Below, piece after piece: positions 32,253-42,686 of a stretch of DNA of 64,000 bases. The DNA comes from Chrysopilus asiliformis (taxonomy: Eukaryota > Arthropoda > Insecta > Diptera > Rhagionidae). Where the stretch lies: assembly GCA_964034945.1 (NCBI GenBank), contig OZ035961.1:59508084-59572083 (forward strand), read 5' to 3'. The notes under the pieces are model-generated. The model ran no database searches. It was not told the DNA's origin and worked only from the letters and a program-made list of their open reading frames with translations. A program made the translations under genes and the position numbers. Numbering within the stretch: the first letter of the stretch is position 1; every line of letters starts with the position of its first letter.

Positions 32253-33170
32253 TTTGGTTCCTTGTAATCAACAAAACAAATTCGTGTGGCACTCAAAACA
32301 ATGTTTCACAAAGGAAAATACTTTGCAAGATATAATAACCCTCGACTTATACTTCACGTGTTTAGTTTTAATCTTAGATTTGTAAACTTGTAGCTTATAT
32401 AGAATCTCTTAATTTCTAATAATTTTTTGTATGAATTGTAAATCACTTGGATTATTTTTGCTTAGAATTTGAATTTATTCGTTTTCTCATTGATTTTTTA
32501 TTACTTTGACTTTAATTTTTTAATTTCTTTCTTACTTTGTTTAATCTTTTTTCTTAAAATTTCACTTTAATTTTTTAATTATTCTCTTACTTTGTTTAAT
32601 CTTTTTTCTTAAAATTTCACTTTATTTTCTTAAAATATAAAATGAGTCGTTCGACTTACATTAGGATAGGTATCTTCATCCTGTTTCCCTAGTTGACGCT
32701 TGAAGTGTGTAGTACTGGATCTGTTGAAGCTTCCTGTGTTGATGGTGATGACGTATGAGGATTTTTTCCTTTTTAGACTGCGACGTTAATTTGACCGCTT
32801 CCTACTGGGGATCACTCTATAGGCACAATCACTATCGATGCACTGCTGTATTGAGATTAATTTTCCGTAATCTCTGCCTTGCTGATGCACTTTTTGCTTT
32901 ATTTACTAGTGGTACGTTTGTTCACTGACAATTTTACGTGCTTTTACTTTCACACAAGTACCTTTTAGATCGTTTTACGTGCTTTTTATCACACAAGTAC
33001 TATCTAGAATGCACTATTAACTTTTTGTGATCTTTTTTCGCTATCTTTGTAAAATCACTTGATTTTTGAAACCACTTTAACTTGTGATCGTTTTTTTTTC
33101 GTTGTGATCTTTTTTTATAGCACTTTTTGAAACCACGTTATGTTAATTGCAGGCTCTTAAAGAGACGCCG
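32253..33170 (-). other. Errantivirus 5' leader
   Basis: Non-coding leader between primer site and gag. It includes a direct duplication of about 60 bp (about 32,525-32,635, core CTTACTTTGTTTAATC) and CACGTG-less GTAC/CACAAG repeats near 32,930-33,005. It probably holds packaging signals and the env splice donor, neither identified. Confidence 0.6.
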
Positions 33171-33188
33171 GTCCCTGCTCGGGCGCCA
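33171..33188 (-). promoter_or_regulatory. Primer-binding site, tRNA-Lys type
   Basis: The coding strand reads TGGCGCCCGAGCAGGGAC, overlapping the last T of the LTR. It resembles the Lys(UUU) primer site with one G for A, rather than the Ser-type site of Drosophila 17.6/297. Confidence 0.75.
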
Positions 33189-33571
33189 GTTAATCTATTT
33201 TTACGCTCGTCAATCAAAAAAATATAAACTGCAATTGGACTATGTCCAATTAACGGCAGTACTTGAAATAAAACTCTGAAATTTAGTTATTATTCGTTTA
33301 TTGACCGTACAATAGGATTTCTAGTTACACAATGCGTGATGATACATGGTTTTAGTGTCTTTTATACCCTCTGGGATATTTACAATAAAATATTTGATAT
33401 AGTTTGTGAATAATGTATTACTAATGATTAGTTGTTTATTCAGGTGTCCCTTTTAGGTGACTTGCCTGTGAGATTGATTATTTTATGTTTCTTGGATGAG
33501 TCAATTAGAAAGATCTCCAAGACAAAGGGAAATGAGTAATGTTGGAAGTTGAGTAATCTCAGTACTTTACT
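33188..33571 (-). repeat. 5' LTR of the errantivirus
   Basis: 384 bp, same length as and apparently identical to 25,946-26,329. Confidence 0.93.
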
Positions 33572-33575
33572 ATGC

Positions 33576-33784
33576 ATATGCATTTGAGTCGAGGCCGAAA
33601 GCCGAGTAAAGAGGAAGGCGAGAGCTGAAATATATTTAAATAATTTCACGTAACATCTCCATACATCAAATTCCAACAATTCAAGCGCGAGGGGCGAGGC
33701 AGTAGGCCGACGGGGGCAGGGAGGCCGAAGGCCGACCTGCGGAAGGGGGAAGAACCGCGAAGCGGTTCGGGGCGCAGCCCCTAG
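33576..33784 (+). mobile_element. Helitron (right part) with CTAG 3' end
   Basis: Continues 25,698-25,945. It ends AACCGCGAAGCGGTTC, GGGGCGCAGCCCCTAG at 33,784, followed by T, the expected Helitron end context. GGCCGAAGGCC palindromes precede the end. Confidence 0.85.
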
Positions 33785-34560
33785 TTTTATTTATAATTGG
33801 TTTATGATAAGAGAAGTATGAAATAAATATCATACATACAGTGTTCAAACGCTCCCATTTCTAGTCTTTCGATCAAGTTAGTTATATATATAATGACGAA
33901 GGTTTTACAATTTATTACTATTTCATCGATTCTACTACTATTTTTCGGCCAATTTACTACGATTTCGAAAATCAAAAGTCACAACCCTGAACAGAACTTT
34001 AATGCTGGGAGGGAAATATCGTTCTCTCACTAGTAAAATACATGCTTTTATGTGTGTGTGCATCATAGCCAACAGCCATCGCTCGATGCTTTCATTCATT
34101 TTTAGGCGAGACCCACAAACCGCTTTGAACAAGAAGCGAAAACTTAAAAAGAAATCATTTTCGTTCCCAAGAACGAGAGTCGGAAACCACAGCAAACGCT
34201 TTTGCCGTTAAGAGCGAAAAGAACGAAATAACATGACATTCAGTACATCAGATTCAATACACACAAAGGAGCAGCATAAAAAGAGTATAAATGTGAAATC
34301 TGTACTGCAAGCAGCAGACACAGCATAACAGCGGAGTAAAAATTTCGATTTTGCTTTTTAAAAAGATAATTGAACATAGTTTAACATAACAAAATACCCT
34401 ATACAATTCTTTAATGTAGCCCTCATCTTATAACACAGGTTTTGTTCAGATATCACCACAAACTATCGAGTTTCATCGATTGCAAATTTGTTATCATGGC
34501 AGCAAGCCGATTTTCTAATTTGTACCCCCATTACCAAAATCCAAGACGTACCCACGTCAA
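33785..34560 (-). repeat. Dispersed repeat D
   Basis: Non-coding. Its complement matches 52,745-53,261 continued at 58,051-58,320, and in part 39,985-40,330. Shared blocks include AAAATCGGCTTGCTGCCATG and CCCTAAACAATGCTTTAATG. Near 34,040-34,070 it shows the single ATGCACAC that is duplicated around the fold-back element at 53,270. Confidence 0.75.
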
Positions 34561-34955
34561 AACGCAGCATTAGATTTTCGGCAATCATATAAAAATGAGT
34601 TGGTGTCTGTCTGTCTGTTCCTCTTTCACGCAAAAACGGCTGAATCGATTGACTTGAAATTTGCCATGAGTGTCTGTGGTGGTTCTGGTTCCAACATAGG
34701 CATACGGAAAAGTAGCGCAAGGGGGGGGGGGTAAGGGGAGGGGGTAAAGTAATTTCGGAACTTAGTTTTTGCGATATGTTACTCTTTCGCGGGGAAACTA
34801 CTGAACCGATTGGCCTGAACTTTGGCATAGATGTTCGTCGGGGTCCAGCCCCAACATAGACCCATTAAAAAGTTTTTAAGTTCTTTCCGGTTTTCTTCGT
34901 ATTCTAAAACTTAAACAAAAAGCTTAACTCGGCAACGACGGGTATGCAAGCTAGT
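34561..34955 (+). mobile_element. Helitron-like element ending AAGCTAG
   Basis: TGTCTGTCTGTCTG tract and CACGCAAAAACGGCTGAATCG near the start, a run of 12 G near 34,720, and an end reading GCAACGACGGGTATGCAAGCTAGT, with CTAG/T as in Helitrons. No coding sequence. Confidence 0.5.
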
Positions 34956-34991
34956 TTCTAATATTTTTTTGGTACGATAATAATTTTTCAA

Positions 34992-35629
34992 ATGCAAGTA
35001 TACAATGTTGAGGTTAGGTTCTCTTCTGTAGAGAATTTCGGTTACATTTACTTACCTTTTTCAGCCACAATACCGCGTTATTATCCTAAAAAGGAGAAAT
35101 CAATTGATTTCGACAATATTTTGGAGGCGATGAAGCAGGAGAAAATTCACAAGAGCTCACTCCGGCAAGTTTCAACGGCATTCAAAATTCCAAAAACCAA
35201 TTTGATGCGCTATATCGCGAGTTTTGATAAGGCGAAGATCGACGTTGCTACTGCTGGTGTGGATGTAATGAAGAATTTATTAAATGTAATGATGAAATCG
35301 GTCGTTTTGACATCGCCAGAGGTTGTAAATGAGCTTCGTGAGAAGGCTGATAAGAAGCGAAAGAGATTGGAGAAGAAAGGCGGTAAACCATTATCGAAAA
35401 AGCAAAAAGATCGTGGCAAATCGAAGACACCACAGAAGAAACAACCATCTTCAACCGATTGTGAGGTGGAAGCAGACATCGATTTTTGCATAATTTGTAA
35501 GAAAAATATGCCAAAAAAATGAACCGCCGAAATATCATCCATTGCAACGTGTGTGATCGGGCTGTTCACTTGGGATGCGCCGGAATGACTGCAAGTTACT
35601 GGACTTGTGAACATTGCGTTTCGGACTGA
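34992..35629 (+). pseudogene. Pipsqueak-HTH plus PHD-finger protein lacking a DDE core
   Basis: A 176-codon frame. After a poorly conserved start (the likely ancestral Met before PRYYPKK reads ATA) comes an HTH_psq-like region (about residues 39-82, with SLRQVSTAFKIPKTNLMRY). A Lys-rich linker and the first half of a PHD finger (CIICKKN near residue 167) follow. The frame stops at 35,520-35,522, just after an A7 run. The rest of the PHD finger (CNVCDRAVHLGC, then WTCEHC) continues one frame over to a TGA at 35,627-35,629. Insect pogo/Tigger-type transposases often have HTH, DDE and PHD in this order; here the roughly 300-residue DDE core is missing. Most likely an internally deleted transposase relic, though a domesticated DNA-binding protein cannot be excluded. 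Confidence 0.7.
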
Positions 35630-35838
35630 TTTTCATTGCAATTTTTCAATAAATATATGAATCAAAAAATAAAGTTTTTCTATCACATTTTTCCATTTTT
35701 AATCGATTTACAAAGTGGTCCATAATACCCCGAGATTTTTCAAAATCGCAAAAACGCCATTTTTGCGCCAACTCATATAATTTGTATACTCATATAATTT
35801 GGTTTTTTATCGTACTACAAATTCAAGCTTTGAAATTT

Positions 35839-36658
35839 TCAGAAAATGTTTTTTTTGCGAGTTTTTAGCCAAAATGAAAATGCGGTCCAGAATACCCCAG
35901 TCTCCTCTACCATTAAATAAGGCAAAAGCGGATAAGCTGAATCTCCTAAAATATGGCCATTGCGGGGAATCACGATAATTTTCTCGTCGAGAGCACTTGC
36001 AATCGGGCTACCCCGCCAAATGCTTGCATCGTGGCTTCTTCCTGGCCAACCACAAAATATATCTACATATAAACTCAAAATCGCTGTTGCATATTCCCTA
36101 CACAATAGTATTTTTTAAAGCATATAGAATTATTTACAAATTTACGTGTAGTACAATCGAATGATAACCTTTTCGGTTATAGTACGACGACGGATCTTCA
36201 GTTGGAGCCGAAATTGGAACATGAATCCCATCTACACATCCCACTACTCCCGGAAAACTTCCGTGACCTCTTAATCGGTTGAATTTTTCCATAACTCTAG
36301 TCATATCCATTGGCCATTTAATGAAAATATGGATATTGGCTGCAAACATGCGACATAGGTACTGTCATAGTGATGTTATATGCATTTCCTTTTGAAATGT
36401 TGAATCTGTCTGAAACTGTGCGAAAAGAGCTCTGGTTCCCCAGTTTCCAAAGACAAATAAGAAGGGCATGTTTGAGTGAAACTTTAAGCCCACGTAGACT
36501 TTCATCCCAACAACAAGACAAAGTTTCTTCCAAATTTTGCGAGAAAAATCGATTTTTTTCCTTTTAATGTAACCAATTGAATACATTTGTTTACCTGAAA
36601 CGTTTTTCTGGTCAATCGGAAATGACCGTAAAAATGTCTTCAGGATATGACTCCACAA
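35839..36658 (-). pseudogene. PIF/Harbinger (HARBI1-like) transposase, broken
   Basis: Pieces in order on the minus strand: helical N-terminal part with SFRTVSDRFNISKGNAY (about 36,390-36,450), then GCVDGIHVPISAP with the first catalytic Asp (about 36,200-36,235), YYNRKGYHSIVLH (about 36,150-36,190), then GWPGRSHDASIW with the second Asp and HILGDSAYPLLPYL (about 35,925-36,050). The pieces sit in three frames. An AT-rich gap at 36,098-36,145 has GT..AG edges but does not restore phase. The C-terminal catalytic Glu region is not recognisable. Non-functional remnant. Confidence 0.85.
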
Positions 36659-36726
36659 CCCGGAAATATCCTTCCATTTTTGGAATATTGCGTCTGATCA
36701 CTCGACTGAGCAAAAAACGACGGCGT

Positions 36727-36784
36727 TTTCTTTTTAACCGACTTCCAAAAAAGGAGGAGGTTATCAATTCGTTTTGGTCCAACT

Positions 36785-36815
<31 letters not shown>

Positions 36816-37765
36816 TTTTATATCTGTATGTTCACGCAGTACTTGGGTGCCGTTGCATGGATTTTGTTGAAACGTTGGTGGATGACAGAGTTCACTCCCT
36901 AGTTGGTCCCATTTTAATTTCCCCTCTCTCCGACGTTTCCCGGCCTTCCCCTCCCCTGTCAACTCCCAATCGGATGGTCCGATCGATCTGAAAATTTGTA
37001 TGCGTACATTTTGGGGGACGGCTAGTGTTTCCCCTTATCTATTTTCACCTACCCCTTTCGCTTCTTAACCCCTCCCCTGTCAACTCCCAATCGGATGGTC
37101 TGATCGGTCTGAAAATTTGTATGCGTACCTTTTTGGGGGACGGCTAGTGTTTTCCCCTTATCTATTTTCCCCTACCCCTTTCGCTTCTTAACCCCTCCCC
37201 TATCAACTCCCAATCGGATGACCCGATCGATCTGAAAATTTGTATGCTCACATTTTGGGGGACGGCTAGTGTTTTCCCCTTATCTATTTTCCCCTACCCC
37301 TTTCGCTTCTTAACCCCTCCCCTGTCCCTAATCGGATGGACCGATCGGTCTGAAAATTTTTATGCGTATATTTTGGGGGGCAGCGAATCCTTCAACCCTC
37401 AAATTTTCCAGATAAAAAACAAACACATATGGGGGTTTTTAGGGTCGCCTAATCCAATTCTAATGTTTAGAAGTCTGTAAGGTTAACGAAAGGTTTCTGT
37501 CGATCTAAAAAATGTTGGTGACGACCCCCAAAATTTTTGCTGTCGACCTCTAAAATTTAGTTTACAACTTACTGTTGCCATCCCTAAAAATTCGCTGTTT
37601 GGAACGATCAAAGTTTTGCTCTACCCATTTCCTAACATTAAATATATCTATATAATGTATATACCAAAAATCACTAAAAATTATAAAATAAAAAACTTTT
37701 TAAAAAAAAGTAAAAAAAACCGACTTAAAAATGCACTAAAAAGGAAAAAATAATCGACTTCCTCA
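36727..37765 (+). mobile_element. Element with AACCGACTTCC start and 121 bp tandem repeats
   Basis: Starts TTTTTAACCGACTTCCAAAA and ends near AAAAACCGACTTAAAAATGCACTAAAAAGG. It has an ATTT microsatellite (36,784-36,820) and about four units of 121 bp (36,930-37,385, each with CCAATCGGATG and GGGGGACGGCTAGTG). A second member spans 38,411-39,190. Class not determined; no coding sequence. Confidence 0.6.
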
Positions 37766-38135
37766 GATCCCAAATAATCACGTCTCTGGCTGCAAAAGTA
37801 TGCAGGTGTGGTCCTCACTGACTAAAGCTAAATATTCTCCCTCGGGCTCCCAAGAAACATCGTTAATGTAGTTTGTGTCCTAGAAATACACCATGAAATT
37901 TTCTCAAAAATTGCAAATAAATGGAGATACCTTTCAGCAGTTAAATTGTGTCACTGTGGAAAATTCTTAAGCAGTGATGCGCCCCAACCGCACAGAATGT
38001 CACAACTTTGGGCAAAACCGACAGCGAAGTCTCAGGGGCGAAACTGATGGCTCACAACGGGTTTCAAGGTACAACTGCTTCAACTCTACCCACTCAAACG
38101 AATCGTTCTCTGATTCTTCCTAAAATACCGGTGTT
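37751..38135 (-). pseudogene. WD40-repeat gene fragment, Nup37-like, with retained intron
   Basis: Reading the minus strand, one block gives PKVVTFCAVGAHHCLRIF (about 37,960-38,020). A 51 bp GT..AG segment follows (37,880-37,930, a typical insect intron). A second block gives YINDVSWEPEGEYLALVSED-type residues, then a shifted DVIIWDLRK (about 37,751-37,875). That is the end of one beta-propeller blade and a complete next one. The pattern resembles nucleoporin Nup37, which anchors the Nup107-160 complex (family inference). At least three frameshifts and in-frame stops show it is dead. The retained intron argues against a retrocopy; it is either a stranded host exon pair or DNA captured by a transposon. 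Confidence 0.65.
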
Positions 38136-38410
38136 TTTAAGGATACTTGAAAAATTACCGGAATTAAAATGTGCCCCAAAATGAAGAAAAAAAAACTAAC
38201 GTCAAATCATGGTGAAGTCGGAGAAAACATGCCACACGCGCGCCATCATGCTTGAAAAGCGAAAAACACATGCGACATGTGCGCCGTCGTTTTTTGAAAT
38301 CGGAACTATACAATGAAATCGACTTTTTGTTCTAAGTTGACACACCGTGAGCTAAAGCACGACTCTTTTAATGCGGAATGAAACGCACGACAGAATAGAA
38401 TTGACTTTCT
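38136..38410. other. Unassigned sequence beside the WD40 fragment
   Basis: Non-repetitive within this window and has higher GC than the flanks. It could be the 5' region of the WD40 relic. No motif supports a call. Confidence 0.3.
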
Positions 38411-39190
38411 TTATTGATCAACTTTCTTTTTAACCGACTTCCAAAAAGGAAAAGGTTCTCAATTCCACCTGAATATATTTTTTTTTAATGTATGTTCACG
38501 CCTAACTTTTTACTGGGTGGACCGATTTTGGTCATCCCAAAGAGAAAGTTGTAGAGAAAGTTCCTGGTTGGGCCCTGGTTCATTCATGGGCAAAAATGGA
38601 CCATTAGGGGGGATACCCCCCATACAAACGAAAACGTTTTTTCCGAATTTCTCAAAAACGGTGCATCTTATCAAAAAAGTCTAAGAACAAAAGTTATTAA
38701 GAATGTGATTCTACATAAAACTCCCATACATCAAAATCCGATTGGAATAAATTTGAAAAAATCTTTTTGAAAAGTTTGACTTCAAAGTGTAATTTTGGTA
38801 CAAATGCTCAAATTAAGATACCAATATCACCATACAGGTTTTCAATAATTGCCAGATTGGCAATTATAGCTTTTGTTATGTTTTTACGTTGTGTTCAGTA
38901 CAACACAAGGAAGGTTCTTTTATATATTTCCCCCGTGTTAACCTACCACTTCAAACCCCTCCCTGCTTGGGATATCGAGTAAAATTCTTTGTATTGTGTT
39001 CAGTACAATATCTGGAAGATTCTTTTATATATTTCTCATCTGCGGACTTATCCCCTCAAACCCTTTGTAATTTTACCTATATTAAAAATTGAAACTAAAA
39101 ACGTTCGAAATAAAAAAAAATTTTCTAAAAAAAATAAAACCGACTTTAAAAAAAAACTGAAAAGAGAAAAAAGCACTAAAAAGAAAAAAT
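38411..39190 (+). mobile_element. Second AACCGACTTCC element with captured DINE-like piece
   Basis: Starts TTTTTAACCGACTTCC near 38,429. At about 38,585 it joins the 3' half of a DINE-like element (to ~38,880, hairpin ATTGCCAGATTGGCAAT). A two-unit tandem of about 110 bp follows (GTTCAGTACAA, 38,890-39,070). It ends near ACCGACTTTAAAAA...GCACTAAAAAG. Confidence 0.5.
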
Positions 39191-39740
39191 TAATTTCAAA
39201 CTATGTCCATTAATAGCGTATTTAAAATTCGGCTTTTTTGGAGTGGCGTTAAATTTGCAACTAAAATAAATTACATACTTTCTAACCCTTAAGGCTAATC
39301 GTTTACATACTTTCTAACCCTTAAGGCTAACTAAGAACTAAGATCGACTCCAAAAATTTTGTTGTCAAACAGATTAACTTTAGACACGGCTCTTAGAAGC
39401 ACCAAAACTAAGTTCTTTTATGTCCCAAATTGGATTCCCTATTTTTAAGCAATCGCTATAAAAAAGCCCACTGTCTCATATGTTACTATTTTTTGTAGAA
39501 ATCTATCCTATTTTTTGTCTCCATGTACAAACTGATTTTGTGCGAAACTTGACAATAGAAATTTTACAACGATTTTATTTAGTGTAAATTTAACGCCATT
39601 CCAAAAAAGCCGGATTTTAAATACGCTATTAATGGACATAGTTTGAAATTAATTTTTTCTTTTTAGTGCTTTTTTCTCTTTTCAGTTTTTTTTTAAAGTC
39701 GGTTTTATTTTTTTTAGAAAATTTTTTTATAACCCAAAAT
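39105..39740. repeat. Inverted repeat, about 155 bp arms
   Basis: 39,105-39,265 faces its complement at 39,585-39,740 across 320 bp. The arms join the GCACTAAAAAG element end to flanking sequence (CAAACTATGTCCATTAATAG), so the inversion took in sequence outside the element. Confidence 0.85.
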
Positions 39741-41230
39741 TGCTTAATAGCTAAATTACATTAATTACTTACTCACTATGGTTAAGTGCAAAGGTAAAAT
39801 ATGAATTTAGCATAAGAGGTGACTTATGCTTAGCAATCACCTATCGAATCTTTAAGCAGTGGTTACACTGAATCTTGGACAATTCATATTTTACCACACC
39901 TTTCTCCTTAAAAAAATTTAAAAAAAAAATTATTTGTTTTATAACCTAAAATTGATTTTAGCTAACTTATATCTACGTCATACTTTTTTTTTGACGTGGA
40001 TACGTCTTGGATTTTGGTTATGGGGGTACACATTAGAAAATCGGCTTGCTGCCATGATAACAAATTTGCAATCGATGATACTCGATAGCTTGTGGTGACA
40101 TCCGAACAGAAACTGTGTTATAATATCCGGCCTACATTAAAGCATTGTTTAGGGTATTTTGTTATGTTAAACTATGTTCAATTATCTTTTTAAGAATCAA
40201 AATCTAAATTTTCACTGCCGCTGTTATGTTGTGTTTGCTGCTTGTAGTACAGATTTCACATTTATACTCTTTTTTATGTTTTCTTTGTGGTATTGAATAT
40301 TTGGAAGAGGCACAGGAAAGAGAACACGACGAAGTATGTTGAGGTTGAGTGAAAGCTTTTACTCTTGATTGTTTCTCTTCTCTATATGGGTTGTTTTGGT
40401 TCTGGAAATTCATTTTACTTGATTGTTTCTCTTGATTGTTTCTCTTGATTGCCCAGTGTTTCCTTTAATTTCTGTATACGAGTTGTGTGAGCACGCGGAT
40501 TGTGTTTAAGATTTTAGTTTCTGTAAATTGAAATTGCTTTGTTGTTTTTATCGTGTAATCTTATTTTATTTTGATTTTTATTTGTTTTTCAACTATGGGC
40601 GTTTTCATCAATGCAAGTTCTGCAAATAACACAAAAGATTTTGATAATAATAAACCCAGTTATATGTTATTCGTTTAGTTAGTTTACTTTCGCAAATTAC
40701 TGAACAATTAAGTATTACGGGGATATGGAAGAAAATATTTTGTGCAATTTGCGCAACTTCCGAGTATATTTATGAAAATGCCCTATAACATTTTAGAATT
40801 AAACATTTGTTCGTTGTGTTGCAAGTGAAATTTGATTTTTAGGTACAAGATGCCGAAATTCACCAAACGGAAAGGCACATCCCGTAATGGGCACCTTATA
40901 CGTTCAATATATTGAACAATATTTTGGTTGTGTTCAATATATTGAACGTGTAAGGACTATATTGAAGCAAAAATATTGAAGCGATCCATACGATTCTGAA
41001 TACCCTTTAATTATTGAAGCAAGAATATTGAACGTGTAAGGCAGGTCTAAATGTAACATTACGGTCAATCAAATTGTTTCTTTAGTTTCCTTTTCACTAA
41101 AATTTCTTACTTAAATATCTATTGGCGATCGTTTTAGGCGAATCCACGTCTTCTGGCCGTCTCTACGAGACAGACACCTTGCTTTTTTTTAATTTTTAAC
41201 TCTTCCCAGTGGGAATTTATAGCTTACTGA
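39741..41230. other. Repeat D fragment and unassigned AT-rich sequence
   Basis: 39,985-40,330 is repeat D. 40,902-40,917 and 40,932-40,947 are two copies of the perfect palindrome GTTCAATATATTGAAC. 41,076-41,185 is a block of about 110 bp repeated at 61,640-61,730 with few changes. No gene seen; a 69-codon minus frame at 40,204-40,413 lies in the repeat. Confidence 0.5.
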
Positions 41231-42200
41231 ATCAATTACGTAATCGGAAAAAGTAATGACCATTGATTACTTGTGTAGTTACCACATCGATTACTTTTAC
41301 TTAGGAATGTCCGCGAAAAGTAAAGCCTTACTAGGAGCTTTACATGTAAGCACTTATTTCATGCATTACAAGTATGCACTTACTTCAAGAATCAAAAGTA
41401 ATTGCCTAAATAATGAATTACAAGTAACATATGAAAACAATAATTACACGTAACGGTTTCTAGAATTGAATGCCGGTAAGCATTTACTTCAGGTATTGAA
41501 AGTAATTGCCGAAGTAATAAATTTATAGTAAAATGTAAAGAATGTACTTTTGTTTTAAGTTAATGCTTTTAATTTAAATATACGTACAAAATCAATTACA
41601 AATCAAATAAAATTATTAAATCAATTAAAATAACATACTTAAAATATAATGTATTTAAATGAATTTAATATCATTTAAATAGTTAAACATTATTTAAATT
41701 TTTGAAAGCTTGTCGCATATCTTCTTTGTGCTCTTTTGCCGTATAACCATCAGTGGAAAGGATTTCTGAAAAGAAAATTATAAATTTTTCATTCAACAAG
41801 TTCGAAATTACTTTTACAGGAATACTTACTGAACTGCATTGATAGTAATGTATTTTTTGCACGCCTTTTTTCCTTGGACCAAATCGACATCATAAGTTAA
41901 GATTGCGCTTCCAACACACTTCACTACACTTCGCTACACTTTTTATTATCCATAATATGGCTTTTTTTTTTGATATTTTCCGATTTTTTTTAACAGCGCT
42001 CTTATTAAAAATGCAAACACTATTTTGACAATTTTTGAGACCGCAACTACTATTTTTAATTTTTAAATATTTTGTAAAGTGTAACGCATTACTTTTCCCC
42101 CTACACCCCATTACGTTTGTAAGTGCTAAGAATTTTTTTCACTGAGCAATTACTTCTTCCCTTACAACTCATTACATTTGTAAGAACTTACAATTCTCTT
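41231..42200. other. AT-rich stretch with many TTACTT/AAGTAA motifs
   Basis: The edges (41,235-41,530 and 42,080-42,200) are enriched in AAGTAAT/CATTAC motifs and their complements, suggesting a decayed inverted-end element. No confirmed termini. The middle is plain AT-rich DNA. Confidence 0.35.
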
Positions 42201-42487
42201 CGACGAAAGCATCGAAGTATTTTACTTATATTTTTTTTTCTCATCTTCTATGAGACAATTCACATTGTCTAATTCTATTACTGTATAAGGACCCTTGAAC
42301 AGTGGGTCTAATTTTCCCTTATTTTCAACTGATAATAGCACTTTATCTCCTATATTTAATTTTAACGGTTTCCCATCTATGTCATTTCGTAATTTTCTCT
42401 TCATTTTTGATTTTTCAATAAATTCCTTTGCTTTATCTATTGATTTTTGTAAACGATATTTCAGTTCTTTACTATAGAGTTCGTGAT

Positions 42488-42635
42488 TATACCCGTATGG
42501 TGAAACCAAAGGGTATATTAAATTTGCCTTACCGTTTGTAACGCCAAGATCCCGTTATCACACAAAAAAATGAATTACACCAGTGTGTTTAGAATGATAA
42601 AAAAAATTGAATTTTGCATGTCCGTCCGTCTGTCC

Positions 42636-42686
<51 letters not shown>

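Larger units (their letters stand above)
25946..33571 (-). mobile_element. Complete errantivirus-like LTR retrotransposon (17.6/297-like)
   Basis: 7,626 bp. LTRs of 384 bp at 25,946-26,329 and 33,188-33,571 look identical base for base. The LTR on the coding strand starts AGTAAAG and ends TTAACT, as in the gypsy/17.6 group. The 4 bp target duplication ATGC lies at 25,942-25,945 and 33,572-33,575. Internal order on the minus strand: primer-binding site, leader, gag, pol by -1 frameshift, env, polypurine tract. Identical LTRs and uninterrupted frames indicate a recent insertion. Confidence 0.95.

Noticed and set aside
35705..35905. GGTCCATAATACCCC / GGTCCAGAATACCCC as Harbinger terminal repeats
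   Set aside because: The two copies are in direct, not inverted, orientation and no partner lies beyond 36.7 kb.
36098..36145. Short intron in the Harbinger transposase relic
   Set aside because: GT and AG edges exist but joining them does not restore the reading phase, so I treat the gap as decay.
40204..40413. 69-codon Cys/Ser-rich minus-strand frame
   Set aside because: Lies in dispersed repeat D; the matching copies at 34.3 and 53.0 kb do not keep the frame.
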